Position numbers and translations under genes: made by a program. DNA of 17,150 nt, from the NCBI GenBank assembly GCA_964447445.1, contig CAYUSW010000042.1, positions 1 to 17,150 on the forward strand, read 5' to 3'. Of the stretch, positions 1 through 8,016 are shown piece by piece (within the stretch, counting starts at the first letter, position 1; each line of letters starts with the position of its first letter). Below the pieces are notes generated by a model. That model did not search any database. It worked only from the letters and a program-made list of their open reading frames with translations, and had not been told where the DNA came from. Source of the DNA: CAIOGO01 sp964447445. GTDB lineage: Bacteria; Bipolaricaulota; Bipolaricaulia; UBA7950; UBA9294.

Positions 1-6
1 CCGACG

Positions 7-648
7 CTACAGGGATCTGGTCGCCTCGCGGCGCACGGCGTCAGCCATCACCGGGTCATGGAGCATGCCAGGAGCTTCTTCTACAGAGACATAGCGAGCC
101 TCGGCGATCTCGTCCAGATCGGGCTTCGGCTCCCCGAGCAGGGCGATGCGATAGAAGAGCATGATCCAGTGAAGCCCGGTCTTCTGACCCATCTTCCCGT
201 GGACTCCGGCGAAACGAAGGATCTGCGCTTCCGCGCCGACCTCCTCGCGGACCTCGCGCAGGACGCCTTCTTCCGGAGTCTCGGCGAATCGGAGGAAGCC
301 GCCGGGCAGCGACCAGCGGCCGGTGTTGAGTCCGCGGCTCCCCTTGACCAAGAGGATCGAGTCGCCCTCGATGCAGATGCCCTCGACGACGACGCGCGGC
401 ATCGTCGCGTGAACGGCGCTCCGGACACGCGACTCGACATCCAGAAGTCTGTCGACATCGTCCTTGCTCGGCCACTGGTTGGGATGCTCTGCCAGCTCGG
501 GGACGCAGAACCACGTCTCCTCGTCGCCGATCACGAGGGGCGCGACGCGCACGAAGGGGAACGGAAGTTCATCCGGCGTCGGCAAGTCCAGAAGTCCCTT
601 CCGTCTCACAAGGTAGATACGCCCGTCCGACTCCACGTAGCATCTCAT
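7..648 (-). CDS. Nudix hydrolase (213 aa)
   Basis: Hydrolyses a nucleoside diphosphate linked to another group, such as NDP-sugars, NADH, ADP-ribose or damaged nucleotides; the substrate cannot be read from sequence. A complete Nudix box lies at residues 117-139: G117, E123, then REVREEVGA from R131, matching GX5EX7REUXEEXGU. It is preceded by a typical RWSLPGG strand. The first 80 residues are an N-terminal extension with no clear metal-binding cysteines; the family also includes NudC-like and ADP-ribose forms with such extensions. The frame stays open upstream to 888, but I chose the ATG at 646-648: the protein then begins at MRCYVESDG, a GGTGG purine tract precedes it, and a perfect TATAAT lies just upstream. 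It is divergent from the stnABC-like operon. The Nudix assignment is secure; substrate unknown. Confidence 0.9.
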   Translation of the reverse strand: MRCYVESDGRIYLVRRKGLLDLPTPDELPFPFVRVAPLVIGDEETWFCVPELAEHPNQWPSKDDVDRLLDVESRVRSAVHATMPRVVVEGICIEGDSILLVKGSRGLNTGRWSLPGGFLRFAETPEEGVLREVREEVGAEAQILRFAGVHGKMGQKTGLHWIMLFYRIALLGEPKPDLDEIAEARYVSVEEAPGMLHDPVMADAVRREATRSL

Positions 649-663
649 GGGACCACCGGGCGC

Positions 664-669
664 ATTATA
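664..669 (-). promoter_or_regulatory. -10 box of the Nudix gene promoter
   Basis: On the minus strand this reads TATAAT, a perfect sigma70 -10, with a GCGC discriminator. Transcription would begin around 656, about 8 nt before the ATG. I see no matching -35 hexamer at 16-18 bp, so this is a partial promoter call. Confidence 0.4.
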
Positions 670-695
670 CGCGCAATGGTAGTGGCTTTTCGGGG

Positions 696-724
696 TTGCG
701 GCATGCAGGCAAGACCAGGATAAT
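696..724 (+). promoter_or_regulatory. Putative promoter of the stnABC-like operon
   Basis: TTGCGG (696-701), a 17-bp spacer and GATAAT (719-724) give a sigma70-like arrangement with a weak -35 and a good -10. The leader would be about 80 nt before the ATG at 812. The -10 is followed by GCGC, the same discriminator as the opposing Nudix promoter. Confidence 0.4.
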
Positions 725-811
725 GCGCTGTCCGCCGAACGCGCAGACGGGGTGCCACTCTTGTTCCGTCTCGGGGCGAAGCGTTCCGCGCGATGCGGAA
801 GGAGGACGAAG

Positions 812-1291
812 ATGGAGGTCCGCTCTCCAGCGACGAAGGCGACACGCAAGCCGTGGGACGACGTGCCGCGTGGACCGGAAAGCATCATCGTGCTCCTGCA
901 GTCGATTCAGGAGGAAGAGGGCTACGTCTCTGAAGAGGGCATTGCCCGTGTCGCGGAGCACGCGCGATCGGCCGCGAGCGCCGTCTACGGAGTGGCCACC
1001 TTCTACTCGCAGTTTCGCTTACGGCGCCCCGGCCTCCACACCCTCCGAGTGTGTGAGGGGATCGCGTGCCACGTTCTCGGATCGGAGGACGTGATGGAGT
1101 CGCTGAAGGAGCTGCTCGGAGTGGATGTGGGAGGTACGACATCCGACGGCCTCTTCACCCTGGAGAGCGTGCGCTGCCTCGGCTGCTGTAGCCTTGCCCC
1201 CGCGATGATGGTCGACAACGAGACGTACGGCCGCGTAGGAAGGAAGCAAATCGCGACGATCCTGCAGAAGTACAGGGTGGACACGCGATGA
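812..1291 (+). CDS. stnA: NuoE-like [2Fe-2S] subunit of a bifurcating transhydrogenase (StnA-like, 159 aa)
   Basis: Thioredoxin-fold [2Fe-2S] subunit of the NuoE/HydC/HndA family, which passes electrons to or from the flavin subunit in the cytoplasm. The helical N-terminal part carries the family signature YGVATFYSQF (59-68). The cluster ligands are visible: C81 and C86 (CX4C) and C122 and C126 (CX3C, in RCLGCCSLAP), with an extra Cys125. The start is fixed by GGAGG at 801-805, 6 nt before the ATG; the frame itself opens earlier, at 752, without such a site. Length is usual for the family. The stop overlaps the next start as ATGA (1288-1291), implying translational coupling and a stoichiometric complex. 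Family is certain. The Stn assignment rests on the third gene, since NuoE homologues also occur in HydABC, formate dehydrogenases and complex I. Confidence 0.88.
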   Translation: MEVRSPATKATRKPWDDVPRGPESIIVLLQSIQEEEGYVSEEGIARVAEHARSAASAVYGVATFYSQFRLRRPGLHTLRVCEGIACHVLGSEDVMESLKELLGVDVGGTTSDGLFTLESVRCLGCCSLAPAMMVDNETYGRVGRKQIATILQKYRVDTR

Positions 1292-3060
1292 GCAAGGTCC
1301 GCGAGCTGCGCGTCGGCCTCGCCACCTGCGGCGTGGCGGCGGGCGCGGAACGCGTCTACGACGCGCTCCGCCAAGAGGTCGCCGCCGCGGGGCTCACCCT
1401 GCCCGTGAAGCGCGTTGGCTGCGTCGGGATGTGCTACGCGGAGCCCTTGGTCGAGGTCGTCGACTCGGCCGGCGCGTTGGATCGGTACGGACACGTGACG
1501 CCGGAGGATGCACCGCGGATCGTCCGCGAACGCATCATGGCGGGACGAGCGATCGAAGGCCTCGAGGTCGACTCCGATCGGTTCCTCAGGCGTCAGGTCC
1601 GCATCGTCTTGGAGAACTGCGGCCGGATCGACCCTGAGTCGATCAACGAGTATCGCGCGAGTGACGGCTATCGCGCGCTCGAGAAGGTGCTTCGTGAGAT
1701 GACACCGCAAGATGTCATCTCCGAGATCACGGCCTCGGGACTGCGAGGGCGCGGAGGCGCCGGCTTCGCCACGGGCACGAAGTGGTCCCTGGCGGCCAAG
1801 GAGAAGGCTGCGTCGAAGTACATGATCTGCAACGGGGACGAGGGCGACCCCGGAGCGTTCATGGACCGCAGCGTCCTCGAAGGAGACCCGCACCGCGTTC
1901 TCGAGGGCATGATCATCGCGGCGTACGCCATCGGAGCATCGAGAGGCTACATCTACGTTCGCGCCGAGTACCCGCTCGCCATTGCTCGACTTGTGCGGTC
2001 GATTCGCGATGCGCGGGCCGCGGGGTTCATCGGCGAGCGTATCCTCGGCACGGAGTTCTCGTTTGACCTCGCGATCAAGGCCGGCGCGGGCGCGTTCGTT
2101 TGCGGTGAGGAAACAGCTCTCATCGCGTCGATCGAGGGGAGGCGGGGAATGCCGCGGCGTCGCCCTCCGTATCCCTCGACGTCGGGCTTGTTCGGCAAGC
2201 CGACGTGCATCAACAACGTGGAGACGCTGGCCAACGTGCCGTGGATCTTGCGCCACGGCGCGTCGGAGTTCGCGGCTCTCGGAACCGAGAAGAGCAAGGG
2301 GACGAAGGTGTTCGCGCTGGCCGGGAAGATCGCCCACAGCGGGCTGATCGAGATTCCGATGGGAATGAGCATCCGCGACATCGTGTTCGACATCGGCGGC
2401 GGCATTCAGAAGAACGGGGAGCTGAAGGCGGTCCAGATGGGCGGACCCTCGGGAGGCTGCCTCCCGGCGAGCCTGGCCGACACGCCCGTGGACTACGAGG
2501 CGCTGAAGGCGACCGGCGCGATCGTCGGCTCGGGCGGGATGATCATCCTTGACCAGGACACCTGCATGGTCGACGTCGCCCGCTTCTTCCTCGACTTCAC
2601 GCAGAAGGAGTCGTGCGGGAAGTGCACGTTCTGCCGAGTGGGCACGAAGCGGATGCTCGAGATCCTCGAGCGTATCTGCGCCGGGAAGGGCACGCAGGAG
2701 GATCTGGGGCGTCTCGTCGCCCTCGGAGAGAAGGTCAAGGCGAACTCCTTGTGCGGCCTGGGTCAGACGGCGCCGAATCCGATTCTGACGACGGCCAAGT
2801 ACTTCCAAGACGAGTACGCGGCGCACATCGAGAGCCGCGCCTGCCCAGCCAAGGTCTGCAAGGCGCTCCTGTCCTACCGAGTGGACCCGGCGGCGTGCAA
2901 GAAGTGCGGCCTTTGCGCTCGTCAGTGCCCGGTCTCCGCGATCGCCGAAGGAGATGACGCGTTCGTGATCGACGAGGCCGCGTGCGTCCAGTGTGGCCGT
3001 TGCCGTCAGGTTTGTCCGTTCGGCGCCATTCTCGTCCTGACAGGGAAGGTGAGGGAGTGA
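1288..3060 (+). CDS. stnB: NuoF/HydB-like FMN and NADH-binding subunit (StnB-like, 590 aa)
   Basis: Flavin and NAD(H)-binding subunit, the likely bifurcation centre of the complex. In order: an N-terminal thioredoxin-like domain (about 1-90) with C14, C45 and C49, where a fourth ligand is not obvious; the 51-kDa FMN/NADH domain with GLRGRGGAGF (151-160), NGDEGDPGAF (182-191) and CGEETALIASIEG (272-284); an SLBB region (about 335-415); the NuoF [4Fe-4S] site ESCGKCTFCR with C443, C446, C449 and C489; and a C-terminal double [4Fe-4S] ferredoxin (C537/540/543/547 and C566/569/572/576). Complex I NuoF lacks the two end domains; HydB, HndC and StnB have them. The gene begins inside the stop of stnA and ends by overlapping the stnC start. 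Bifurcating activity is inferred from HydBC and StnAB homology, not shown by sequence. Confidence 0.88.
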   Translation: MSKVRELRVGLATCGVAAGAERVYDALRQEVAAAGLTLPVKRVGCVGMCYAEPLVEVVDSAGALDRYGHVTPEDAPRIVRERIMAGRAIEGLEVDSDRFLRRQVRIVLENCGRIDPESINEYRASDGYRALEKVLREMTPQDVISEITASGLRGRGGAGFATGTKWSLAAKEKAASKYMICNGDEGDPGAFMDRSVLEGDPHRVLEGMIIAAYAIGASRGYIYVRAEYPLAIARLVRSIRDARAAGFIGERILGTEFSFDLAIKAGAGAFVCGEETALIASIEGRRGMPRRRPPYPSTSGLFGKPTCINNVETLANVPWILRHGASEFAALGTEKSKGTKVFALAGKIAHSGLIEIPMGMSIRDIVFDIGGGIQKNGELKAVQMGGPSGGCLPASLADTPVDYEALKATGAIVGSGGMIILDQDTCMVDVARFFLDFTQKESCGKCTFCRVGTKRMLEILERICAGKGTQEDLGRLVALGEKVKANSLCGLGQTAPNPILTTAKYFQDEYAAHIESRACPAKVCKALLSYRVDPAACKKCGLCARQCPVSAIAEGDDAFVIDEAACVQCGRCRQVCPFGAILVLTGKVRE

Positions 3061-6000
3061 TGTCGGTCACGATCAACGGGCGAACCGTCGAGGCCAAGGC
3101 AGGTGAGACGATTCTAGAGATCGCGCGCAGACACGGGATCGAGATTCCAGCGCTGTGCGCCGAAGAACGACTCGCACCGTTCGATTCGTGTGGCGTCTGT
3201 GTGGTTGAGGTCCAGGGCAAGGGCATCGTCAAGGCGTGCTCGACCGCGGCGGTCGATGGCATGATCATCGACACCGACGCTCCCGCGGCCCTCGACGTAC
3301 GCAAGACTGCACTGGAGCTCTTGCTTTCCAATCACTGGGGCGACTGCCTCGGCCCGTGCCAAGAGGCTTGTCCGGCGCACACCGACTGCCAGGCCTACGT
3401 GAGTCTTGCCGCAGACGGCCGGTTCGAGGAGGGTCTGAGAATCCTCTACGAGGCCCTTCCTTTTCCCGCGTCGTTCGGCCGCATCTGCCCAGCGCCGTGC
3501 GAGGACGCCTGCCGGAGGGAGATCGCCGAGGAGCCGGTTCAGATTCGGCAACTGAAGCGATTCCTGGGCGATCTCCCGATCACCTACACGCCGTCGTGCG
3601 CACGGGGAACGGGCAAGAAGGTCGCCGTGGTTGGAGGCGGGCCGGCCGGCCTCAGCGCGGCGTACTTCCTGCGCCGTCGAGGTCACGACGTCACGGTCTT
3701 CGACGCCATGCCACGGATGGGCGGGATGCTTCGCTACGGGATCCCCGACTACCGGCTTCCTCCATCCGTCATCGACCGGGAACTGGACGTGCTGCAGAGA
3801 ATGGGCATCGCGTTCCGCAACGGCATGCGTCTTGGCGACCAGGTCACGCTCGCGGGGCTTGAGGCATCGCACGACGCCGTCTTCCTCGGCCTCGGAGCTT
3901 GGGGAGTGAATCCAATGGGCCTGCCGGGAGAAGACCACGCCACCGTGATGCAGGGGACCGACTTCCTTCGCCGAGTGAACGAGGGCGCTCCTCCGCGCCT
4001 TCCGAAGCGCGTCGCCGTGATCGGCGGCGGCAACACGGCCGTGGATGCGGCGCGCTGTGCGCGGCGACTCGGAGCGGAGGTCGTCGTTCTCTACCGGCGT
4101 TCGCGCGGCGAGATGCCGGCTCTGCCTCACGAGGTGCAGGAGGCGGAGGACGAAGGCATTCGACTCCAACTGCTGGTGCAGCCGGTGGAGTTCGTGTCGA
4201 AGGGCTCGAAGCTCGTCGGAGTGCGCTGCGTGCGCATGGAACTCGGCGCCCCGGACGAGAGCGGCAGGCGCCGCCCGGTTCCTGTAGAGGGTTCGGAGTT
4301 CCTGGTGGAGGTGGACGCCGTCCTCCTCGCGGTGGGGCAAGCGGTCGACAGCACCTGCCTCGACGGCACCGGGATCACGCTGGCGAGAGGCGGCAGCCCG
4401 GTGATCAACAGCGCAACAGGGCGCACGTCGAAGGCGAGAGTCTTCGCGGGCGGGGACTTCGTGACGGGTCCCAGCATCGCCGTCGAAGCCGTGGGGGCAG
4501 GCCGGCGCGCTGCAGAGGCTATCGATCGCATGTTCTCGACGGGCGAGGCGACCGCGTCGACGGTGGAGTACGTCCACGTCAAGCACGATGTCACGCGGCG
4601 GGACATCGGAGATCCGCCGCCTGCACCGCAGATTCGGCCTCTCCAGCGGCCTGCCGCCGAACGGATCGGCGATTTCCGTGAGGTCGAGGGCGTGCTTGAC
4701 GTGGCACAGGCGGTCGCTGCGGGGCATCGCTGCCTGGAATGCGGGTGCATGGCGCTCGACGACTGCCTCCTGCGGGACTACGCGACGGCTGTGCAGGCGC
4801 TGCAGGACACCTACGCGGGAGAGGTGTCGCGCGCGCTTCGAGACGAACGCCACCCGTTTATCGTGCAGGAGGCCGGCAAGTGCGTGTCGTGCGCGCGGTG
4901 CCTGCGCGTCTGCTCCGACGTGTGCGGAGTCTCCGCGATTGACTTCGTCGGGCGCGGCATCGAGACGGAAGTCCAGGTGCCATTCCATCGTGCTTGGCAA
5001 GACTCGGATTGCGTTGCCTGCGGCGCGTGCGTCGATGCGTGCCCGACGGGAGCTCTGTGCGACCGGACGGTTCTCGACAAGCAGGTTCCTCTGGACTTGG
5101 TGGGCACGGAGACGGTCTGCGCGCTCTGTGGGCTCGGGTGCGACGTGAGCGTCCTCTGTCACAACAGCCGATTCATGCAGATCGTCCCGGGACAGCGCAC
5201 GGACGTCTTGTGCGCCCGAGGACGCTATGCCGGCCACGCTCTTCGGGGCGTAGAGAGAATCACGTCGCCCATGATCCGCCGCGGAAGTGCGCTGGTAGAG
5301 ACCTCGTGGTCCGAAGCACTGGACGAGGCATCGCGGAGGCTCTCGGCGGCTCGGGGAAGTGCCGTCGTCTTCGGGACAGGCCTTCTGACGTGCGAAGAGG
5401 GTTGGCTCGCGTCGCGGATCGCCGAGGAGCTTGGAGCCGGGCCCCCGTTGCTCAGCGCGAACGCAACGCAGTCCAAGACGGGCATCGCGCCGGAGCGCAC
5501 CGCGACGCTCGATGCTCTCAACGAGCCCGAGCTCCTGATTGTGGTTGTCGGTCCGCGCGGGCACTACGAGAAGGTAGCCCTGGACGTCCGACTGCGCCGG
5601 GCGATGCGCCTCGGGTCCATCGTCATCAGTGTGGGTGGCGAGGTTCCGGGCGCCTCCGCCGAGTTGCCGTTGGGGGCGCTGGCCGCGTTGCTGGACCGAC
5701 TCTCGATCGCCAGCGGACTCGCGGGCGAACTCGACGGCGGCGATCTTCCGGCCACCGTCGACAGACTCGTCTCGGCTGAGGGAGGCCGCAAGACGCTCGT
5801 CGTCATCGAAGAGCAAGCCATCTCGCGCGTTGCTCTCGAGAAGGTGGCGGAGTTCTCCACGCGAAGCGGCGGATCTCGCTTGCTGGCCGTCCCGGCGACA
5901 GCCAATGCTGTGGGACTGCGGCGTCTCGGGTTCGCGGAGGGACTACGCGCCCCGGCGCGAGCCTGGCTTGCCATTGGCGCGGATCCCGCGGCGATGGCGG

Positions 6001-6374
6001 CCGGGCGCCAGCATCTGCCGGGCGTTGAGACGCTGGTCGCCGTGAGCAGCATCCAGACCATGACGACCGCGCGCGCACACGTAGTGTTGCCGATGCGGTT
6101 GCCGCATGAGACGCGAGGGCACGTCATCGGAGCCGCAGGCGAGAGGCGGCTATCGATCGCTTCCCGAAGCTCGCTCGAGGAAGAGACCTGGCAGATCCTC
6201 CTGCGCCTCTCACACGCTCTCAGTGGCGCGTCGTGCCCGGAGGAGTTCGAGTCTCTCGCGGAGGCCGCGATGGACGCGGTGAGGAGCGGGCCCCGCGGCG
6301 TAACCGCGGCAGGAGCCACGGCGTCTAGCCTTTCCCGCGCGATTGACCGCCGCCTCGGCGAACTCGGAATCTAG
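3060..6374 (+). CDS. stnC: Ferredoxin-GltD-NuoG fusion subunit (StnC-like, 1104 aa)
   Basis: Large iron-sulfur flavoprotein matching the known make-up of StnC (GltD-like NADPH domain plus NuoG-like domain). Visible in order: a [2Fe-2S] ferredoxin (C33, C44, C47, C60); a GltD/DPD-type cysteine domain (C96, C100, C104, C110, then C143, C147, C151); an FAD Rossmann motif, GGGPAG (192-197); an NAD(P) motif, GGGNTA (322-327), followed by LYRRS (344-348), whose arginines suit NADPH; GGDFVTGPSIAVEA (464-477); a CLECGC segment (558-563); a ferredoxin-like pair (C608/611/614/618 and C651/654/657/661); an N7-like site (C687, C690, C694, C718); and a short molybdopterin-oxidoreductase-like tail to 1104. 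No H-cluster motifs and no in-frame TGA are seen. I chose the ATG at 3060 because it forms TGATG with the stnB stop and follows GAGGGAG. Predicted role: NADPH oxidation or reduction coupled to NAD and ferredoxin. An uncharacterised formate-dehydrogenase relative is the main alternative. Confidence 0.8.
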   Translation: MSVTINGRTVEAKAGETILEIARRHGIEIPALCAEERLAPFDSCGVCVVEVQGKGIVKACSTAAVDGMIIDTDAPAALDVRKTALELLLSNHWGDCLGPCQEACPAHTDCQAYVSLAADGRFEEGLRILYEALPFPASFGRICPAPCEDACRREIAEEPVQIRQLKRFLGDLPITYTPSCARGTGKKVAVVGGGPAGLSAAYFLRRRGHDVTVFDAMPRMGGMLRYGIPDYRLPPSVIDRELDVLQRMGIAFRNGMRLGDQVTLAGLEASHDAVFLGLGAWGVNPMGLPGEDHATVMQGTDFLRRVNEGAPPRLPKRVAVIGGGNTAVDAARCARRLGAEVVVLYRRSRGEMPALPHEVQEAEDEGIRLQLLVQPVEFVSKGSKLVGVRCVRMELGAPDESGRRRPVPVEGSEFLVEVDAVLLAVGQAVDSTCLDGTGITLARGGSPVINSATGRTSKARVFAGGDFVTGPSIAVEAVGAGRRAAEAIDRMFSTGEATASTVEYVHVKHDVTRRDIGDPPPAPQIRPLQRPAAERIGDFREVEGVLDVAQAVAAGHRCLECGCMALDDCLLRDYATAVQALQDTYAGEVSRALRDERHPFIVQEAGKCVSCARCLRVCSDVCGVSAIDFVGRGIETEVQVPFHRAWQDSDCVACGACVDACPTGALCDRTVLDKQVPLDLVGTETVCALCGLGCDVSVLCHNSRFMQIVPGQRTDVLCARGRYAGHALRGVERITSPMIRRGSALVETSWSEALDEASRRLSAARGSAVVFGTGLLTCEEGWLASRIAEELGAGPPLLSANATQSKTGIAPERTATLDALNEPELLIVVVGPRGHYEKVALDVRLRRAMRLGSIVISVGGEVPGASAELPLGALAALLDRLSIASGLAGELDGGDLPATVDRLVSAEGGRKTLVVIEEQAISRVALEKVAEFSTRSGGSRLLAVPATANAVGLRRLGFAEGLRAPARAWLAIGADPAAMAAGRQHLPGVETLVAVSSIQTMTTARAHVVLPMRLPHETRGHVIGAAGERRLSIASRSSLEEETWQILLRLSHALSGASCPEEFESLAEAAMDAVRSGPRGVTAAGATASSLSRAIDRRLGELGI

Positions 6375-6848
6375 AGAAGCCCGGAGCGTGGCCAGCAAGA
6401 TCGTCGTCAACGACTGCTCGCCTTGGAGCACGTGTCACCCTGGGAGAGGACTCCTGCCTAGTATCTGGAGCCGGTCTTGTGTCATTCTCCAACCACAGAC
6501 AGCTAGCACCACCCGGTGCCAGAACGAGTGAAGGGGCCTCGCCTCTTCACTCGTTCCTTTCTAGGGCTGGGTTCCCCATGCCATCGCGAGATGTGTGCAT
6601 GCTCGGACTCGGAGAAGGGGTAATAGAGGCATGCGACGTCCATCAGGTCTCTGTAGCGTCCTAGTCCCCCGGGACGAGTCTCCGAAGCCGCAATACATCT
6701 GCAGAAGCCATCGCTCGTTACGGCTTATCCTCCACGCGAGGCGATCCCGTTTGGCGGGTCCGCGCGCCTGACAGTGGTGGATCCGTCCAGATTGGCGAGC
6801 GGTCGCGAGACGACGTCGTAGCCGGCTGCGCCGCTATGCAGTCGCGGC
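6375..6848. other. Gene-poor intergenic stretch
   Basis: About 470 bases between stnC and the MEMO-like gene. It contains the hairpin terminator at 6522-6556. I found no convincing coding frame, no tRNA-like TPsiC arm and no good promoter for the downstream gene. Short open frames here lack ribosome-binding sites and recognisable domains. The last 50 or so bases must hold the translation signals of the next gene, but no clear Shine-Dalgarno sequence is visible. Confidence 0.5.
6522..6556 (+). terminator. Hairpin terminator after the stnABC-like operon
   Basis: GAACGAGTGAAGGGGC (6522-6537) pairs with GCCTCTTCACTCGTTC (6541-6556). This makes a 16-bp stem with a single G-U pair and a 3-nt loop, followed by CTTTCT. 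The stem is very strong and the T-tract is modest. It lies about 150 nt after the stnC stop. Confidence 0.75.
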
Positions 6849-7961
6849 ATGATGCATCGCCGTTCGTACGGGACGCCCATCCGTTCTCTGACACATCAGG
6901 AGCCGGCCTGGTGGGACGCGTTCGAGCCCGGAGCGTGCCTCTGGCGTTCGCGCCTGATCTTTACGCGCCCGGTCGCGGTATGCTCTTCCGCGGACGGAGC
7001 GTACGTGGACTGGAAACCGTACTACCAGGCCGAGTGCCGGGCTCGGGGAGCGCGAGAGGCCATCGAGGGGTGGCTCGCCGCGGATTCGGAAGTAGCCCGC
7101 GCCGTGGAGCAGCGCGCGGTGCTGTCCTTTCCGCACACCGCGCTCCGTTATGCAGGACCTCTCCAGGCGCGCGTCGCCCGCGCCCTCTATGACGACCCTT
7201 GCGTCGAACGTGTTCTCGCACTCGGCGTGCTGCACAGCGGGAGCATCGAGATGTATCGAACGGCGCTTGATGAAGCTGCCGCGGCGGCACGCCGCGCAGG
7301 CGCCTACGCGAAGATCCGAGGTGCCTTCCTCTCCTTGGCGACCGGTGTAGAGACGCCCTTTGGACCTGTTCCCACGTGGGCAGTCGAGGAAGCAGGGGTC
7401 GTCCGAGCCGACCCCGCGAACCTTCTTGCGGCGGAATTCTCGCTCGACACGTTTCACTGCGTCCTTCGTGCAGCGGCTGACGCGCTGGGCCACCCGCCGC
7501 TTCCCGTTCTCCCGATCTACATTGGGATGACGCGCGATCCTGTGTCGGGGTCTTTTGCGGCTGCCGAGGAGGTTGGCGACTGGATTCGCGCCCACGTCGA
7601 CTCGTCGACGGCCGTCGTCGCGACCGGCGATTTCGTGCACTACGGCACCGCGTACGGTGGAGCGTGGATCGACGGGAACCCGGTCGGCGTCGAGGCGCTC
7701 CGACGCGCCCTGAAGCCTCAGGTGGACGGCGTTCTCCGGGCCGCGTTTGTGGACGGGGACTGGCCGAACGCCTACCGATGGTCTCGGGAGAAGCTGGGGA
7801 ACGATCAGCGGGAGATGCTCGCCGTCCTCTCCTCGTACCTCGGGCCGAGGGCAGAGCCATCCGTTCTGACATTCGACCTCTCCGACTACTCTGAGATCCT
7901 CGGAGTTGCTCCTCCTTGCGTGGTGGCTTCGGCGCTCGCCGCCTACCATCGCGTCGTGTAA
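6849..7961 (+). CDS. MEMO-like protein (370 aa)
   Basis: Resembles the MEMO1/AmmeMemoRadiSam-B family, which shares the LigB-type extradiol dioxygenase fold. Recognisable blocks are FPHTALRYAG (94-103; compare PHAGYxYSG), GVLHSGS (126-132; compare GPSH), EFSLDTFHCVL (196-206; compare EHSLEVQLPFL), PIYIGM (222-227) and ATGDFVHYG (258-266; compare SSDLSHYG). Candidate metal ligands are H96, H129 and H264; C357 in APPCVVASAL may match the conserved C-terminal Cys. The usual AMMECR1 and radical-SAM partners are absent from the window. About 85 N-terminal residues lie before the first motif, longer than in short MEMO proteins. The start is uncertain: adjacent ATGs at 6849 and 6852 lack a good Shine-Dalgarno site. 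The reaction is unknown. It is followed by a racemase and an M20 hydrolase in the same direction. Confidence 0.65.
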   Translation: MMHRRSYGTPIRSLTHQEPAWWDAFEPGACLWRSRLIFTRPVAVCSSADGAYVDWKPYYQAECRARGAREAIEGWLAADSEVARAVEQRAVLSFPHTALRYAGPLQARVARALYDDPCVERVLALGVLHSGSIEMYRTALDEAAAAARRAGAYAKIRGAFLSLATGVETPFGPVPTWAVEEAGVVRADPANLLAAEFSLDTFHCVLRAAADALGHPPLPVLPIYIGMTRDPVSGSFAAAEEVGDWIRAHVDSSTAVVATGDFVHYGTAYGGAWIDGNPVGVEALRRALKPQVDGVLRAAFVDGDWPNAYRWSREKLGNDQREMLAVLSSYLGPRAEPSVLTFDLSDYSEILGVAPPCVVASALAAYHRVV

Positions 7962-8016
7962 TCGTTGCGGGCGCGCCGTTCGTTCCGTACGCTCTTTGCG
8001 CCCGTGGGGAGGTCAA

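Noticed and set aside
649..888. N-terminal extension of the Nudix protein to 888
   Set aside because: The extra 80 residues look random, cross the candidate promoters and run into stnA. The ATG at 648 has better placement.
3114..5816. 900-residue open frame on the minus strand opposite stnC
   Set aside because: It is Arg- and His-rich with no domains, mirrors GC-rich third positions of stnC, and has no ribosome-binding site. The same reasoning excludes the long antisense frames opposite stnB (1003-2826) and the MEMO-racemase region (6961-8616).
812..6374. [FeFe]-hydrogenase HydABC operon
   Set aside because: The first two genes fit, but the large subunit has none of the H-cluster motifs and carries a GltD-like domain instead.
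812..6374. NADH-linked formate dehydrogenase or complex I nuoEFG
   Set aside because: The molybdopterin part is too short and lacks a clear catalytic Cys or Sec. A GltD-type domain inside the subunit and ferredoxin ends on the NuoF-like protein do not fit complex I, and no membrane subunits follow.
6640..6740. Possible tRNA gene in the spacer after stnC
   Set aside because: Several short stems are visible, but no TPsiC-loop GTTCRA motif in a cloverleaf arrangement could be built.
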